A stretch of DNA of 64,000 nucleotides from Trichostrongylus colubriformis (taxonomy: Eukaryota; Nematoda; Chromadorea; Rhabditida; Trichostrongylidae), in the NCBI GenBank assembly GCA_963978905.1, contig OZ022257.1:45518203-45582202 (forward strand), written 5' to 3'. Position 1 is the first letter of the stretch, and every line of letters begins with the position of its first letter. A program made the translations under genes and the position numbers. The notes under the pieces are model-generated. The model had not been told where the DNA came from, did not search any database, and saw nothing but the letters and a program-made list of their open reading frames with translations. Shown in pieces: positions 32,550-45,012 of this stretch.

Positions 32550-35500
32550 TAAAGGACCGGTTAAGTGACCTCCGGTGAATATTTATTGCTAACGATACGA
32601 ACTGTGGAACTGTGACAGAACACTGGGCACACTTCAACAGTGTGTACACTTGAACACTTCTGTACACAAACTGTGAATGGAAATCTCAAGCGTGGCGCAT
32701 CTCAAAGGAGGTTAGTCAACGCCAGTGGGTTTCTCTAAGAGCAAAGGATATGTATTGGAACATTTCACCCACACTGGATAATTTTTCTTATGAGCCATGA
32801 AGAGATATAGCCATTTTGCGAGGAACCTGCCGTTCCCTTATGAGCTTTCCTGCTATATTTCCGGCTTAATCATTTCTGTGAGAGACAATGTTGCTATATC
32901 GCGGCGAGGAGGGGGGAGAGGGCATTTCAGAGAACTTTCTGTAACTTTCTGTAAGTTTCCACTCGATAGATCTGGGGACATGTTAGTGGAGCTGAAACTC
33001 GCTTAATCATTTGAAGGCCTTTCAGTGTTCATCGTTCAACAAGTTTGACACCCCTTCAAAGAATGGGCAATGAATATTTCAAAAGAGCTCCTCTCATTGC
33101 AACTTCACGGTGTCATTATACGTCTCAATTCATGTAAACGATGAAAAAATGAATGATTGTATGGAAAACCTCTCTTAGGGGCTCGTATTTTCCAGAGATT
33201 TTCCTCGACGCGATGCTTTACCCTGGGCTGCACTCGACGCTGCACTCGACAAACACGACTCAACATTTCTGTACTTTGCGGAGGGGGCGTGAGCCTGTGG
33301 CCTTTGTCCTGCGACATGAATAGTTCAGACAATTTGTTCATGTAAATCGTGTTCTCCTTGCAAGTCTGTTTCGTTGTATAGCCAAATTGCTGAATTATTC
33401 ATGTCACAGGGCAAAGATCACAAGCTGTCACAGGGTCACGGCCTAGATTCTTGTGTCCCAACCGTCACCCCTGCACATAAAGAATGACGACCGACTAGCA
33501 TTGTAAAGAAGCTGTCCGAGCATTCTGCACGGGAAGCTGTAAAAGGGATCGCACATAGAAATTTTGTGACTTTATCTCCTCTCAAAATCAGTTTGATTAG
33601 ACTACTTCAAGAGAAATATGAAAAAATGGAAAATCTTTCTGTTACAAATACAGAAACCCGAAAAATTGAAAAAGTGCAACTCGTTTCAATGCCCCACGAA
33701 GACGGCTCAACAATGTCGGTGAGGCGGAGCGCATTCCAGGGTTTGCTGCCCAATCTCGCTTTGCTTTTTAGATCGCGTTACCCATCACGCGACCGGCACC
33801 GACTTGCTGCATCGCTCATGCCGCCATGCCCATGTAACCCACGCGATCGACTTCCGTGGAGACTTTGATAGAATGCACCTCTGACGAGTTTCGATTTCTT
33901 TGTGTGAAACACTGCATGTGGCCGTGAAGAACGGGAACATGACCGCATAGGAGGAAATAAAGGCAGATTTCCACGGACGACCCTTCAGAGGCACCGTGAG
34001 GGATTAGGAGAAAGTAGAAGGTGAGAACTGGGAAGACATGCTTACTAAAAACAAACACTCTCTTCACACGAGGTGATGTGTGGTGAAATTCGCAATAAAA
34101 AAGCGCCATTGGAGTCTTATCACGATCCCACAGCTCTGCGACTCATGCTGTCATTCATCAGCCGAGGGAAATGCCGGCAAGGGCAGGACAACTTTCGCGC
34201 CGCCGCTTTAGCCTCGCGCGCGTCTGCAACCTACCACAGAGACTAGTGATGTAGAGCGGAGCAAAAAAAAAGAGAGAAGGGGTTTTTGGGTTCTATTTCG
34301 GGGTTTAGCCTTTTTTCATTTCGTTCTTTCCCTACTAAAATTCACCTCTTTCAGTGTCTTCAAATCGAAATCGAGCGCTACATCACGATTACCTTCCACG
34401 CACTTTCCTGCGATCATATGGTGAAGAGTGTCTCAGAAAAAGGTGGAAACGTGAAAGCATCATAGTAGCACATCGAGCTGTGACAACGCGACAAGGATTG
34501 CCGAGATTAGAAGAAACACGATTGCTCCTGCATCTCGTGCCCCCGAGCTCACGTTACTCCACTTTAGGTTGCTCTGCTCTTTTGGAGACATCGTTGAGGG
34601 TGAGGAAGGAAAAGAGAACTGGGAAGTTACGGTTTCTGTAAATGAATTTGATGGTCAAAGAGATGGTATGCGACGAAATTCGCGCTGAAAATGAGTTCAA
34701 GGCCTTTATCGCGCTCTCGCTACACTGCGTTTTGTGCAGCGCGTACTGAAGGAAGAGTTTGTAAGGGAGGAACAATGTCTACGGCTGAGTGGCTTTGTCT
34801 CTGGACGTCTGTATCACCCCACAGTGATGCACACAAGGCGAAAACATGCTCTCCGTCATGGAAAGCGTGCATTCACTTCTAGGATTTTGACCGTTCCATG
34901 CCGTCTATCTCTTTGTGTTGCACCACTGAGCATCATGTTTTCCACAATTATACCACAATAGGCCAAAATCGCCCTTAAAAGTGTTTTTTACACTTACTGA
35001 AATTTCTCGACAATGACAAGGGCACCAGATCGACGGCTAACTCTTTCGTCAGTTCACAATTTCTCTATCTCTAGAGATGTAGCCTTGGAGGGCTGTTCAA
35101 AAGACAGCCGGTGACATTTAAAACGTAAGAGTAGTTCCTGTTTAAGCCTATCGTTATGACCATTCCTATGCAATTGGCTATCCTTCATTAGTCCGAAGAC
35201 TCAATGGTATTTGTGTGTTTTTGCAAGCGTAGTAGTAGCGATAACGATCTCAACAAATCCACCTGAACCACGAAACATGACTTCTGAGCTCGAAATCGTG
35301 GCATTGCATATGCATCGTGAGATAGAGGTATTTATTCGAACCGAGCAGAGGCAATTCTTAGTGACGATTTCATAGATGCAAGTAGCGTCACTCATGCCGC
35401 TGTTCAACTGAGAAAAAAATGAAAAAATGGTTGAAAGGTAACCTGATCCGATGGGATTATGAGTTGACACGCCTTATCAATAAACCAACTAATAGAAGGT

Positions 35501-38080
35501 CACCACATTCTCTTCACTCATTTACTCCGTTTTTGAAAATCCCATCTTGATTCCAATTCCTCAGAGGGTCAAAAAGAAAGAGCTTCAAATGTGTAGTCTC
35601 ACTTCCGGTGTGCTTCGCACTTGCCGTTCTTTCTATCGGACAAGCACCGTTTAATTCTCTTTTCGGATTTCCAGTGTTAGGCTCTTCCTACGGGTACTTG
35701 AAATAAATACCCGTAAGGAAAATGAAAGAATACGAATTGGAGCTATGTGGTTGCGAATTTTCTGAAGAAGAAAGATGTACCTCATCGTCACTTCCCAATA
35801 ACCCTCGAACAACCGTAGGATTAAAGTTTCCCAACAAAAGCAATGAGCATTGTACTCCGCTCAGCGCAAATGTGGAACCAATACTTAGCAGTCATGGGCA
35901 TTACTGATTTCGACGGTATTGCGAACCGAACGTTTCTTGAAAAAAAACCAACCCTTATTGAAGGTTTTGCGTCGCATTTTTGAATTCCCATGTCAACTTG
36001 ATCCCTGCACTTATTCGCTTCGATTCCTGTAAAATTTTGGAAAATTCTGTACCATTGGACATATATTGCAAATTATTTTTGTTTATTGCCTTCGCTGTAG
36101 AACCGTTCAAAGTTCCCGACAGGTTGTGGCTCGGTGTGTGTTGCGATGGTTCGCCGAGCATCGAAAACTATTATGCTACTTAAATGCCGAATACTTGAAT
36201 GCCCGTACTCGAATACAGTGTGTCCAAAAGGTGAATATAGGTTCACCCTATTTTTCATCTATCCTACTATATATCATCGGCTGTGTCTGTAAGTGCGTGT
36301 GTGTTAGACCGAAAATTCATATCTCTCGTCGCAGCGAAGCTGAGGCCCTGAATTTCACAAATAGCAAAGGATGGTGAGCAGACCCTAGCGTTGGTGGCCC
36401 GAAAGTGACTCAGCTGACAAGTCTGAAAAGATGTCTCGAAAGCGACTGTCGCCAAATACGTTTCTCCTCTAAACTTTATCCTAGAGCGCCGACACTCATA
36501 AGCCTTTTGAGGGACGAGACAGGGACGTTAATGGTAGGTGGTCCAAGTTGATAACGGTTGATAGGATTCCATAAGTAGCGTCAAAAGGCTATTGTCGCAA
36601 AATCCGTTTCGCCGTTCTGGCTAACTGTGGACTCTTCACACTCACAGGTATTGCAGGGCCCGCGGTCCTAAGCGGTGACTTCCCGAAACTGATAACGGCT
36701 TACAGGGACGGATGAGAGGCATTAGGAGGTATGGGACGAAATTCGCTGCGCCGCTTTTAACTTCTATACGACTGTCATAGCAAATGCGTCTGATGCTCAG
36801 TATCGTTTGGAGAAAATATTCTGTTTATGCTTCGATATCAGTTGCCGATGCATCGACCACTAACTTGCCTAGCGTTCCAAATAATGGTGCATGCGTTTTG
36901 ATACTGCGATCTGCATATATGTTCAAAACACGATCTGATTTGTTATAGCAGAACAAGTGATTCATGGTCATAGAAAGACGAGAAGGCTACCAATGTATTC
37001 AGCACAACACAGTTACTTAACCGTTTTTGGAGTACCTATAAAATAACTTCTACGGGCGACAAAAATGACTATTGGGATAATTATCTTTACACCATATCTT
37101 ATGAAGTATGAAAAAGCTCTAGGTCTCCTTATCTCATTGAGCAAGCCTCTTCGTGAGCAGCGAAGGGTCGCGCGCTTCGCGCGCATTGCAGAGAAAGGAA
37201 GTTTCGATGTTGGGGCTGATGTGGGGTGTCACTAAATATTCTTGTCCGTGTCACTGAAGGTTATCTTTGTTAGGTTGCACGATTTTTTTGTAGAAAAAAT
37301 TTAAAAACTAGTACTTACCCCCCCGGCACCCCCAAATTTTCCGAAGTTGGAAAACTCGATTTGGCTGAAAATTTGCGCAGAGGGATAATTCGAGCCCCTG
37401 AGCACGAATATCATAGTCGTTTCACGCAACAACGCCTAATGCCCCACAATCGCATTATTGGCTAAAAAATGGGCAGAATGTTCAAGTACCCAGAAAAGAA
37501 CGAATCCTTCCATATTATTCATCAGTGGGGGGGGGGGGGGGGGCGCGGGATGCTTTGATGAAGCGTTAATGCATTTTTCAAACGCTTAGCAACTCGAAGC
37601 AAAAGCAAAACTTATGAAAAACACGAAAACACATGCACTAAGGATCGAGCTCTTATGCCCCAAATTGCAGTCCGACACCTTACCAGCTGCTCCATCCGAG
37701 CTCCGATCGCGTATTTTCTGGAGTCACATATGACCGGCGTCTGCGCTTGCGCCGTATCTTTCAGGCGTCCGTAACATCCTTCCCAGAATCGTTTAGCAGA
37801 TTTGTAGGGCAGATTTGAGATCCCCTTTTGAAACAACAGGAACATATACTACCCATCTTGAATAGCCACGGTGATCCGGCAGCCTTTCCTTGCAGGCTTG
37901 CAACAATGGTGTAGACTGCCACCCTTGTGTAGACAATAAAGTGGTGAGCCTACACCACATTAAAGCGGTGAGTATCGTCCGAAGAGAGAATACCTACGTG
38001 ACATCAACCTCATGCGCCACAAATAAAATTCGCAATAAGGAACCCTGATCGCGACAACAACAGGCGATCCTCCCTAGTTC
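32550..38080. other. Long gene-poor stretch
   Basis: No gene could be supported in these 5.5 kb. Several short ORFs occur on both strands without family motifs or exon structure. GC-rich patches at 33690-33870 and 34150-34250 and a run of 18 G at 37527-37544 are the only compositional features. Confidence 0.35.
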
Positions 38081-38089
38081 ACCGGTTCC

Positions 38090-38686
38090 TCACAGCATTT
38101 CTTCGAACTTTACCGAATTGACCAATGTGATCAGCGTTGACTTTTTCACCAATAATGCGTGGAACACTTCGCGTGTACTTCGCCACATGCACTCTCTGTC
38201 ACGCGTAGTGCACAGATGGAGTGACGAAACGGGAGAAAGTCTGCGTCCAATGACGACGAACCGCGACGCGAGCTCACGGTAGGTCTTCCCTCCGTAGATT
38301 CGTCCGTTTACCATTCCCCGCATAAGCATAGCGACCGCTATACTATCTAAAATCCCAAATCGTGGTGCATCTTCAGTGAAGCGATAAGTATTTATGAATA
38401 ATGGTAACTGGCAAATAGATCTAATACCAAAAATAGGAATTAGATGCTCTCTGAATGAACAAATTGTTCCCAATCGATACGATCGAATGCCAGACTGTTG
38501 AAACGATTTATCAATTGTTGCTATACTATCCGGGTTTCCTGATACTATGGTCCCCGTTTTAAATGATCGGTGGGTCATCGAACTTTGTTCTAGATCCCGT
38601 AACAGCCGTAGTAAAAGGTATACACCGCTAAAACATCTGGACTTCCGAAAAGTAGTAGATGCGGTGGCAAACAACTGAATTATCAA
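38090..38686 (-). CDS. Unrecognised 198-aa ORF
   Basis: The longest ORF in the window that I cannot assign to a transposon or a known gene. Residues ~35-150 read like a globular protein (CQLPLFINTYRFTEDAPRFG, then MRGMVNGRIYGGKTYREL). There is no signal peptide, membrane segment or low-complexity region. The 5' two thirds are AT-rich, the last third is GC-richer. No neighbouring exons were recognised, so it may be a single exon, a processed pseudogene or a chance frame. I do not assign a function. Confidence 0.35.
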   Translation of the reverse strand: MIIQLFATASTTFRKSRCFSGVYLLLRLLRDLEQSSMTHRSFKTGTIVSGNPDSIATIDKSFQQSGIRSYRLGTICSFREHLIPIFGIRSICQLPLFINTYRFTEDAPRFGILDSIAVAMLMRGMVNGRIYGGKTYRELASRFVVIGRRLSPVSSLHLCTTRDRECMWRSTREVFHALLVKKSTLITLVNSVKFEEML

Positions 38687-39032
38687 CCAACGTAAAGCAT
38701 AAGCGCTGAATGCTCAGCAAGTGAAAATGGTCAGCACTCCGATATCAGTGAGAATATTTCGATCGCAAAACTGCGTGAAATTCCGAAATTTAATAGATGT
38801 TTGTGGGGACACCAGTTGAGCTAGCGCTCGTTATTGCGCTTATCACAGTGTGGGGTCATGCGTTATGGACTCCTTCGACGTCTGTTCGTAGATCGGACCG
38901 GAGTAGTTCGGAATAGCTCAACTGGTTAAGTACCGGAGTAGTTGGGAATTGTCAGTGAACCTTGCGTTTTTTGATGCTTTCTATGCTTTGGGATTTCCTC
39001 ATTGTTTTATCGGCGTGCGGCTTTCCAAACTT

Positions 39033-39525
39033 ACCGGGGGAAGGAAAAGCTCCCCAGCGAGCGCATGCGATGCGTGCTCGGTGGGGTTGCAGCCACCGCG
39101 CGGCGCAACGGTGGGCAATGTCCTGTGCTGCTACTGCTGCGTTTTAATGAAGGTAGCTTCCCTATCACTTCTGTTTCGCCTTAAGATGGCTGGTCTTTTT
39201 TATACTTTGTATCTCCCCGCTTGGTTATACACCAGATGGATGAACACGGAAGCTTCTGAAGCTCTTGAAGTTCCTACATTCTTGAACTGAGATGAATCCA
39301 GACGATTGAACATTCCACCACAACAAAAAGACCAGCTGTCGCAGTGATCACATATGAAAGCTTGCCGGAACGAGATGCACTCACCCTCAGTGTATTAGCA
39401 AAAAGCGAGCCAACACGGTTACTGTTATTGGAGCGCGATGGCAGTAGCACAGACCATCGCCCACCGTCGCATCGCGCGGTAGCTGTGACGTCGCCTAGAC
39501 GCGTCGCATGCACTCACGGGTGTTT
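39033..39525. mobile_element. Palindromic MITE/foldback element, copy B
   Basis: Same family as 16573-17085: inverted GC-rich arms (GAGCGCATGCGATGCGTGCT on the left, mirrored by CGCGTCGCATGCACTC on the right, with GTGACGTCGCC), and a matching interior (GTATCTCCCCGC.TGGTTATACA, GTATTAGCAAA). Confidence 0.75.
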
Positions 39526-39798
39526 GCCGTAGATCTGAATTCACCACACTTCCTTAAAGCACGAAAGGATGCTCTTCAAGCGAAAGGATGTTCTTCAGGC
39601 TCAACGCTGATATAGATCGGCCTGTTACTCGAAATTCATGCCATCCCACGATGTGTTACTCTTTTACCGCATACCTCTCTTCACTTAAGTATTGATGGCC
39701 TTCTTGTCAAGTGATATTCTTCTTATGATAAAAAGAAATATACTCTTCACGGATGAATGTCAGACAAAGATGATATACTCACTAATAAGTGCATTATA

Positions 39799-41353
39799 CA
39801 CTGCGGTGCATAATGATAAAGCCACTCATAAATTGTTTAAAAACTATCATAGTAAGATGTTTCTTGGAAACTTCTCAGGTATAGATTGTAGCAAATTTGA
39901 TCGCGCATTCGCACATCGAAACCAAGTTCCAGACCAAAATCAAGGAAAAATTTTATCTTAATTTTTCAAAAAATGCAGCTTTTGCGATGGTGCAAAATGA
40001 TAAAACCACCCTAAGTTTTTCCGTCGCTTCCCATCTTTATTTGTTGAACGTTTTGCTGCTGTAATGTCTTTCTTTTCCAGATAATGGGGAGAGGAGAACC
40101 CTTATTCGATTTTGAAAAAGGCCAAGTTGTCGCAAAAAAAGCGCTGGGATTGTCAGATCGTCATACTGCGCAAGAATTGGACCGCAGCCACACAGTCGTC
40201 GACAACTTCCTCAAGGATTCTGCAACATATGGAACTAAGAAGAGTTCTGGGCGACCTCCTTCACTTTACGAGAAGGATAAGCGCCGTATTATCGGAAAAG
40301 CATCGTATTCTACCAAGTCGAGCTTGGGTATCAGGTCTTCTTTGGAGCTAAACCAAAATAACTGTTTTGCGGGTTCTAAAAAAAGTGCAAGTTTATCTCG
40401 CGACAGAAAATGAGGAAAGCACTATTCATGACACGAGAACACCGCAAAAATCGAGTGCAGTTCGCCAAAACATGCAGCCGAGTGGACTGGAGTAAGGTAG
40501 AGTATTAGGTCGTAAAGTCTCTCCTGCTTTCTTATGTTTTTCCTTTCCAGATTGTTTGTTCTAATAAAGAAAAATCAACTGCGACGATTCAGATGGCAAA
40601 CGATTTCTGAGAAAGCACATGCTTCGATTCTCAAGAGATTTCAAAGTAGGGGCCGTAATGGTATGGGCCGCATTGAAGAAACGTCTGAAGTTTTGGTTCG
40701 TTCCTAGAAAGGTGAGTCTTGCCGTTTATCAAGTGGTTACGCGCAGTGCTCTTTTTCTTCCAGCGTGAAAATCGGAGCCGAAATCTCGTTTTTGAGCAAG
40801 ATAATCAATCCACGTCAGCCAGAGCACAAGTGCATGGTTCAGCCGTCATCGAATAAGGCTGCTCCCCTGGCCGGCAAATAGCCCAGACCTTAATCCGATG
40901 GAAAATGTATGAGGCTTCATGGTGCGACGGATTTACGCAGATAACAGGGAATTCCAGGAGTTAAGGAGCTCAAAGGGGCTATAATCCACGCGTGGCACCA
41001 AGTGGATCAAGATCTCATTAATAATCTTTACATGAGTCTAGACAATCGGATTTTTCAGGTTATTCGGAGAGAAGGAAGGCCAACAGATTATTAGAGTAAC
41101 GTATTGCCCTTTCGTTGTTTACGACTTGTTGAAATTCCTTACTGGCTTTATCATTTTGCACCACCACAAAAGCGACATTTTTTGAAAAAATGAAGATGAT
41201 TCTGTCCTTTAATTTCGAGCTCAAGTTTGGTATTAATGTGTGAATGCGCGATCAAATTTGCTACAATCTATACCTGAGAAGTTTCCAAGAAACATCTTGC
41301 TATGATAGTTTTTAAACAATTTATGAGTGGCTTTATCATTATGTACCGCAGTG
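39799..41353 (+). mobile_element. Tc1-family transposon with ~200-bp terminal inverted repeats
   Basis: 1555 bp bounded by CACTGCGGTGCATAATGATA and its inverted counterpart (ending ACCGCAGTG), flanked by TA at 39797-39798 and 41354-41355. The inverted repeats run ~200 bp and differ by scattered substitutions. The interior encodes a decayed transposase on the plus strand. It is nearly complete in structure, so it was autonomous before decay. Confidence 0.9.
40084..41094 (+). pseudogene. Tc1-family transposase, three exons, decayed
   Basis: Exon 1 (40084-40496) starts MGRGEPLFDFEKGQVVAKK and carries the paired-like DNA-binding region with helix-turn-helix (LSDRHTAQELDRSHTVVDNF) and a GRPPSLYEKDKRRI linker. 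Exon 2 (40551-40711) gives NCDDSDGKRFLRKHMLRF and VGAVMVWAALKKRLKFW. Exon 3 (40764-41094) gives FEQDN, then NSPDLNPMENV, the hallmark of the third DDE block, and ends RREGRPTDY stop. Introns have GT-AG ends (TTTCCAG and CTTCCAG acceptors). Frameshifts in exon 1 (after SSLELNQ) and at the starts of exons 2 and 3, plus a stop after MENV, inactivate it. Confidence 0.85.
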
Positions 41354-42853
41354 TATTACTCGCTTTCACGGTGTTTGCGGACTTCAGTTGAAGGCGATTC
41401 GCCTCTACTGCTTGCGACTACCGGCTGTGTACTCTTAGGTCAGAATTTCGTGTTCCGGTGTCACGTGCGCGACGTCTGCACAGAGACGAGTGTACCAAAC
41501 TTGGGCCTATGTCGAGGAATTTCGGACGGGGGACGGGTCGTATTTGATAAGCTGGGTGCTAGTCCTGAAAGTCAGCAGGGATCACTGCAATGAAATCTCC
41601 CAGGCTGAGCATGGAGAGAGTAAAGGAAAGCACGTAGCCGGCTTCACCGGCTGCAAGGCGGCTCGCCGCTTACGCGGCAGGAAGGGAAAAGAAGCTCCTG
41701 GTGATAGGTAACTTGTGATGGCATATAATTGCTGTTAAGACTCCTACTATTACTAGCTTTGACTGACACTAAGACATACCATACATACTTACATACCTTG
41801 CCTATTCAAGAAGGCTCGCTTTCAAGGCAGTAATAATCATTGTTGAGCCGAGTATGAAAGGAAAGTCGAAGTGTTTGGTAACACAAAGGTGAAGGAGCGT
41901 TCAAAAACATTGGAAGTAAGACCTTGTCTCCTCCAGGTCAGTCAGGATAAAAGAGGGACGAGCCACCTCAAAACGGACAGCAGCTATTAAAAAAAGGCTT
42001 CTTCTCAAAGCTCAGAGGCGCTCCTCTTACACCACATATAATTTTGTAGACCTGTAGCTTTTATCTGGCTACTCTCTTGCTTGTACCCGACAAGACAACA
42101 GGGAGCGATAATAAATAGCTATGAGACTTGAGGTACATAACGCCTCTGCATCCATGATCCCTTTCCACAACTCCCAATCCTTCTCTGCGATCCCTTTCAA
42201 CGGAACGGGTAAAGTCCTTCTAAATATCCAATCCATCTCAAGGCTGTATCTAAGCCCAACAACGCATTTTGTAAGCACCGTCCATTGAGAAAACTCTCTG
42301 ACGGGTTTCTTTTTTCCATTCAGAATCTTATAGCTCACCGCAACCACGCCTCCCCACGTTTCGGGACTATACTGAATCTTTTCGGTCTGAATGCCGATTA
42401 TTTCATAATCCTTAGTAGGCGCTGTTTCTTACTTTCGATGATCCATGCACCAGGCTGCAAGCTGCACTGATCTCGGACAATGCATTTTTGCAGTTAACAC
42501 TTCTAATACAGGATACGCTCCACTCACTGCTGGAGTGCCTTGACTGGACATTGACTCGACTTTTGCAATTTGTCCTTCATTAGTTCCAAATTTCGTGGCA
42601 GACAGACAGTTGGACGGAAAAACAGATTAAGCCCAATGTACGATCACATCCCAACTTCTCCCCGCATCTGTGTCTTTTGGGCTTTTGTTAAGTGGTTTCA
42701 CCCATGCACTACCGATCCCACAATTGAATCGACCTATACAGGTTGTTCTTCAGGCGGTTTTTAAATTAATGACTGACAGACACAGACTATGTCTTAGGCC
42801 ATTCCGACTGGGTATCGGACTGGCTGCGCAGTCCCATAAGGAGAGGAGTTACT
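41354..42853. other. No gene recognised
   Basis: Contains the repeat fragment at 41510-41580 related to 32412-32480. A 92-codon minus-strand ORF (42069-42347) has no recognised domain. Confidence 0.3.
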
Positions 42854-43093
42854 GGGTGTGTACCTTTATGTAAGGATGCCGCACTGCGGCATGTCGCAAG
42901 CGAAGCAATGCGGACGAGCTGAAGGCGCAATGTTGTTGAGTCCCGAAGCGGTAAGAAGTCAACTGCGTATCGCACCCCTAGCATTACGCTGTAATCGTTC
43001 TGAGATCTAACTACCGCGACGCGCATAGCTCGCACACACTGTGTCGTACGCCGCTCGTCGTTGTGCGGCATCCTGATGTAAGGGTACACACCC
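42854..43093. mobile_element. MITE with GGGTGTGTACC ends and 9-bp target duplication
   Basis: 240 bp. Left end GGGTGTGTACCTTTATGTAA continuing GGATGCCGCAC; the right end is its inverted copy GTGCGGCATCC...TAAGGGTACACACCC. Perfect 9-bp direct repeats GGAGTTACT flank it (42845-42853 and 43094-43102). A 9-bp duplication is typical of Mutator-like elements, so this is probably a MULE-derived MITE. Its left half is collinear with part of the satellite monomer at 46-56 kb. Confidence 0.88.
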
Positions 43094-43102
43094 GGAGTTA
43101 CT

Positions 43103-44640
43103 CTCGGCTCCTCGCTAGCGTAGCATCCTGAAGTTGCTTAAGACCATTACAAATGAGTTACTCGACGTATTTACTTAGTTTTGAACTCTCTAATCCTTTG
43201 ATAGCTTATGTCTCTACTTTTGATGATATACCCTTCGAACCGAATCCGCATGCGTTCAATTTCAGATCCTTTGCGCAGTATCAGATGAAAGACAACAGCG
43301 GGAAATGAAGCTTCTCGGCAACGGCACAATCAAGCAACCAATCAAGCAGCCATCTTGCACCAAACGGTATACGCGCTGGAAACGAGTGACTTGCATTCTA
43401 AATAACCCCTGAGTCTCAAAATTAAACGAAATTGGTGGAAAAGGTTGGTACACCAGATGGTGCAAATGCAACAAAATTGGTGCCAGCGCCACAGTGAAAG
43501 TCTATTCGTGCTTAGCATCCCAAATAACTCTTACAGATGAAGTTTCAGCCAAGACTTTTTTCACCAATTAGCGGTGTCTGGGTTAGAGATAATTGAGTAA
43601 TGTCGGCGATTTTCATAAAACAAAAAAAGAAGGAAACCCTAATGTGATCTTGTGATCCTAATGTGATAGTTTTTGGATAACACAAGCAAACTTTTGTCAT
43701 CCAAAAATTGTCACGAAGCGAGACACATGGGTAAAAAAAGATCGAACCGGACCTCAGTGCAGGGACTCCAAAAATCAGGTTTGTTATTTTCCGCTTTTCA
43801 TATTTTCCGTAAAGAATGATGCAGAAAAGGGTAAATAGCATAGGAGTTGGTACAGCATAGGAGTTGGAATGCAAGGCGCGACGAGAAATCGTGACGCAAT
43901 GGCACAAGCCATTACTACCACTGTAGACCTCAGAAGTCACAGACAGACCGACATAATTAACGTCATCGTCAATCTGCGCAAACGCTACTCCCGATATTAC
44001 CGACCCGTCGTGACCCAGCGTCTAATATGCGCTCTGACCCCGCGAAAATGACATCTCTGTTTATACAGTCCACAGAGAACACCTCGATATTTTGTGAACA
44101 GACCGAAACTCAGGAGATGGCGTTCGAGCGCACTATGGGTTGCAACTTGAGATATACTAGTTCGGTCTGAATCGTTGTATTACATAAATCACTGACTTCG
44201 TAGGTCTGTATCTCGGTATGTCAGTGTGTCTGTGTGTCTGTCCATCTGTCTATCCGCACATGGGTGATATGGGTGGGGAGTCGATAGAGCAAAGCACCCG
44301 CTCTGAGTAAGGAAAGTGATTAATGTTGAAGTATCATTGTAAGATCACTCCCTTGCTTGTGTGCCCTATTAGCCGCTTGGACTAACCCGATCATAGGGTG
44401 GGTGAGTAAATGAAAACGACTGCGGCTTTTTTAGGCAGCGTCCATAGTTTTAGATTCGCGGAAAAGCATTAGATACGTATTGATTTCCATGCTCGAAGAG
44501 ACGAAAGGATCAGAGAAAGTAAGTAGAGGAAAGTGTCTTAATTCAAGTCTTCCGGTTCCACGTTTCCGCAAATTCCACGATTCTGCATTTCAGCAAATAT
44601 CGTAATTTAAATCAAAGATGTGGTGGAGAAAGCGATGGAA
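43103..44640. other. No gene recognised
   Basis: Short ORFs only (for example 43545-43940, minus, no domain recognised). A GTCT/GTGTGTCT simple repeat lies near 44215-44260. Confidence 0.3.
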
Positions 44641-44649
44641 AGAAAATAG

Positions 44650-44885
44650 AGTTACGCTTGGGAAAAGGCTCGATCAAGTGATTACAAGTGGTCAAAACAG
44701 CTTACAGAATGGCACCCGTATTCGCGAAGACGGGTCGGACGGCCAAAATCTAGATGGCGAGTTGACTTCAAGAAAGTACTAAATACGTGTAATCGGCAGA
44801 ATGCAGCAAGGTCCATAATGAAGCAGGAATGGATTGATCTGATGAGGTGCCACATATTGTAAAATATTGATTTGGCAAGTAAATA
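44650..44885 (+). pseudogene. RTE-type LINE C-terminal fragment
   Basis: In the plus-strand frame opposite the minus ORF here, the translation reads KWSKQLTEWHPYSRRRVGRP, KSRWRVDFKKV, then MKQEWIDLMRCHI. The order WxxxxTEWxP, GRPxxRW, D and final W matches the C-terminal tail of RTE-clade ORF2 proteins. Only this tail is present and no RT domain was seen upstream. Confidence 0.6.
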
Positions 44886-45012
44886 AAACAGATCTATTCT
44901 TCTTCCCCGCATCCGCAAACCCCGAAACTATGAACGCTGCCTTGGCGAGTCATGGACGGCTCAGTGAGCTGTCGTGATGTGCGCATAGAGCTGGAACCGG
45001 ATAGTGGATGTA

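Noticed and set aside
35201..35470. Cysteine-containing minus-strand ORF after a TTTTTTCTCAG acceptor-like site
   Set aside because: Could be a terminal exon, but no upstream exon, domain or phase evidence was found.
37527..37544. Run of G as a regulatory quadruplex
   Set aside because: A single homopolymer run is more likely a replication or assembly slip; no nearby gene.
43545..43940. 131-codon minus-strand ORF
   Set aside because: No domain recognised; sequence includes short internal duplications (for example GCATAGGAGTTGG twice), more like repeat-derived DNA.
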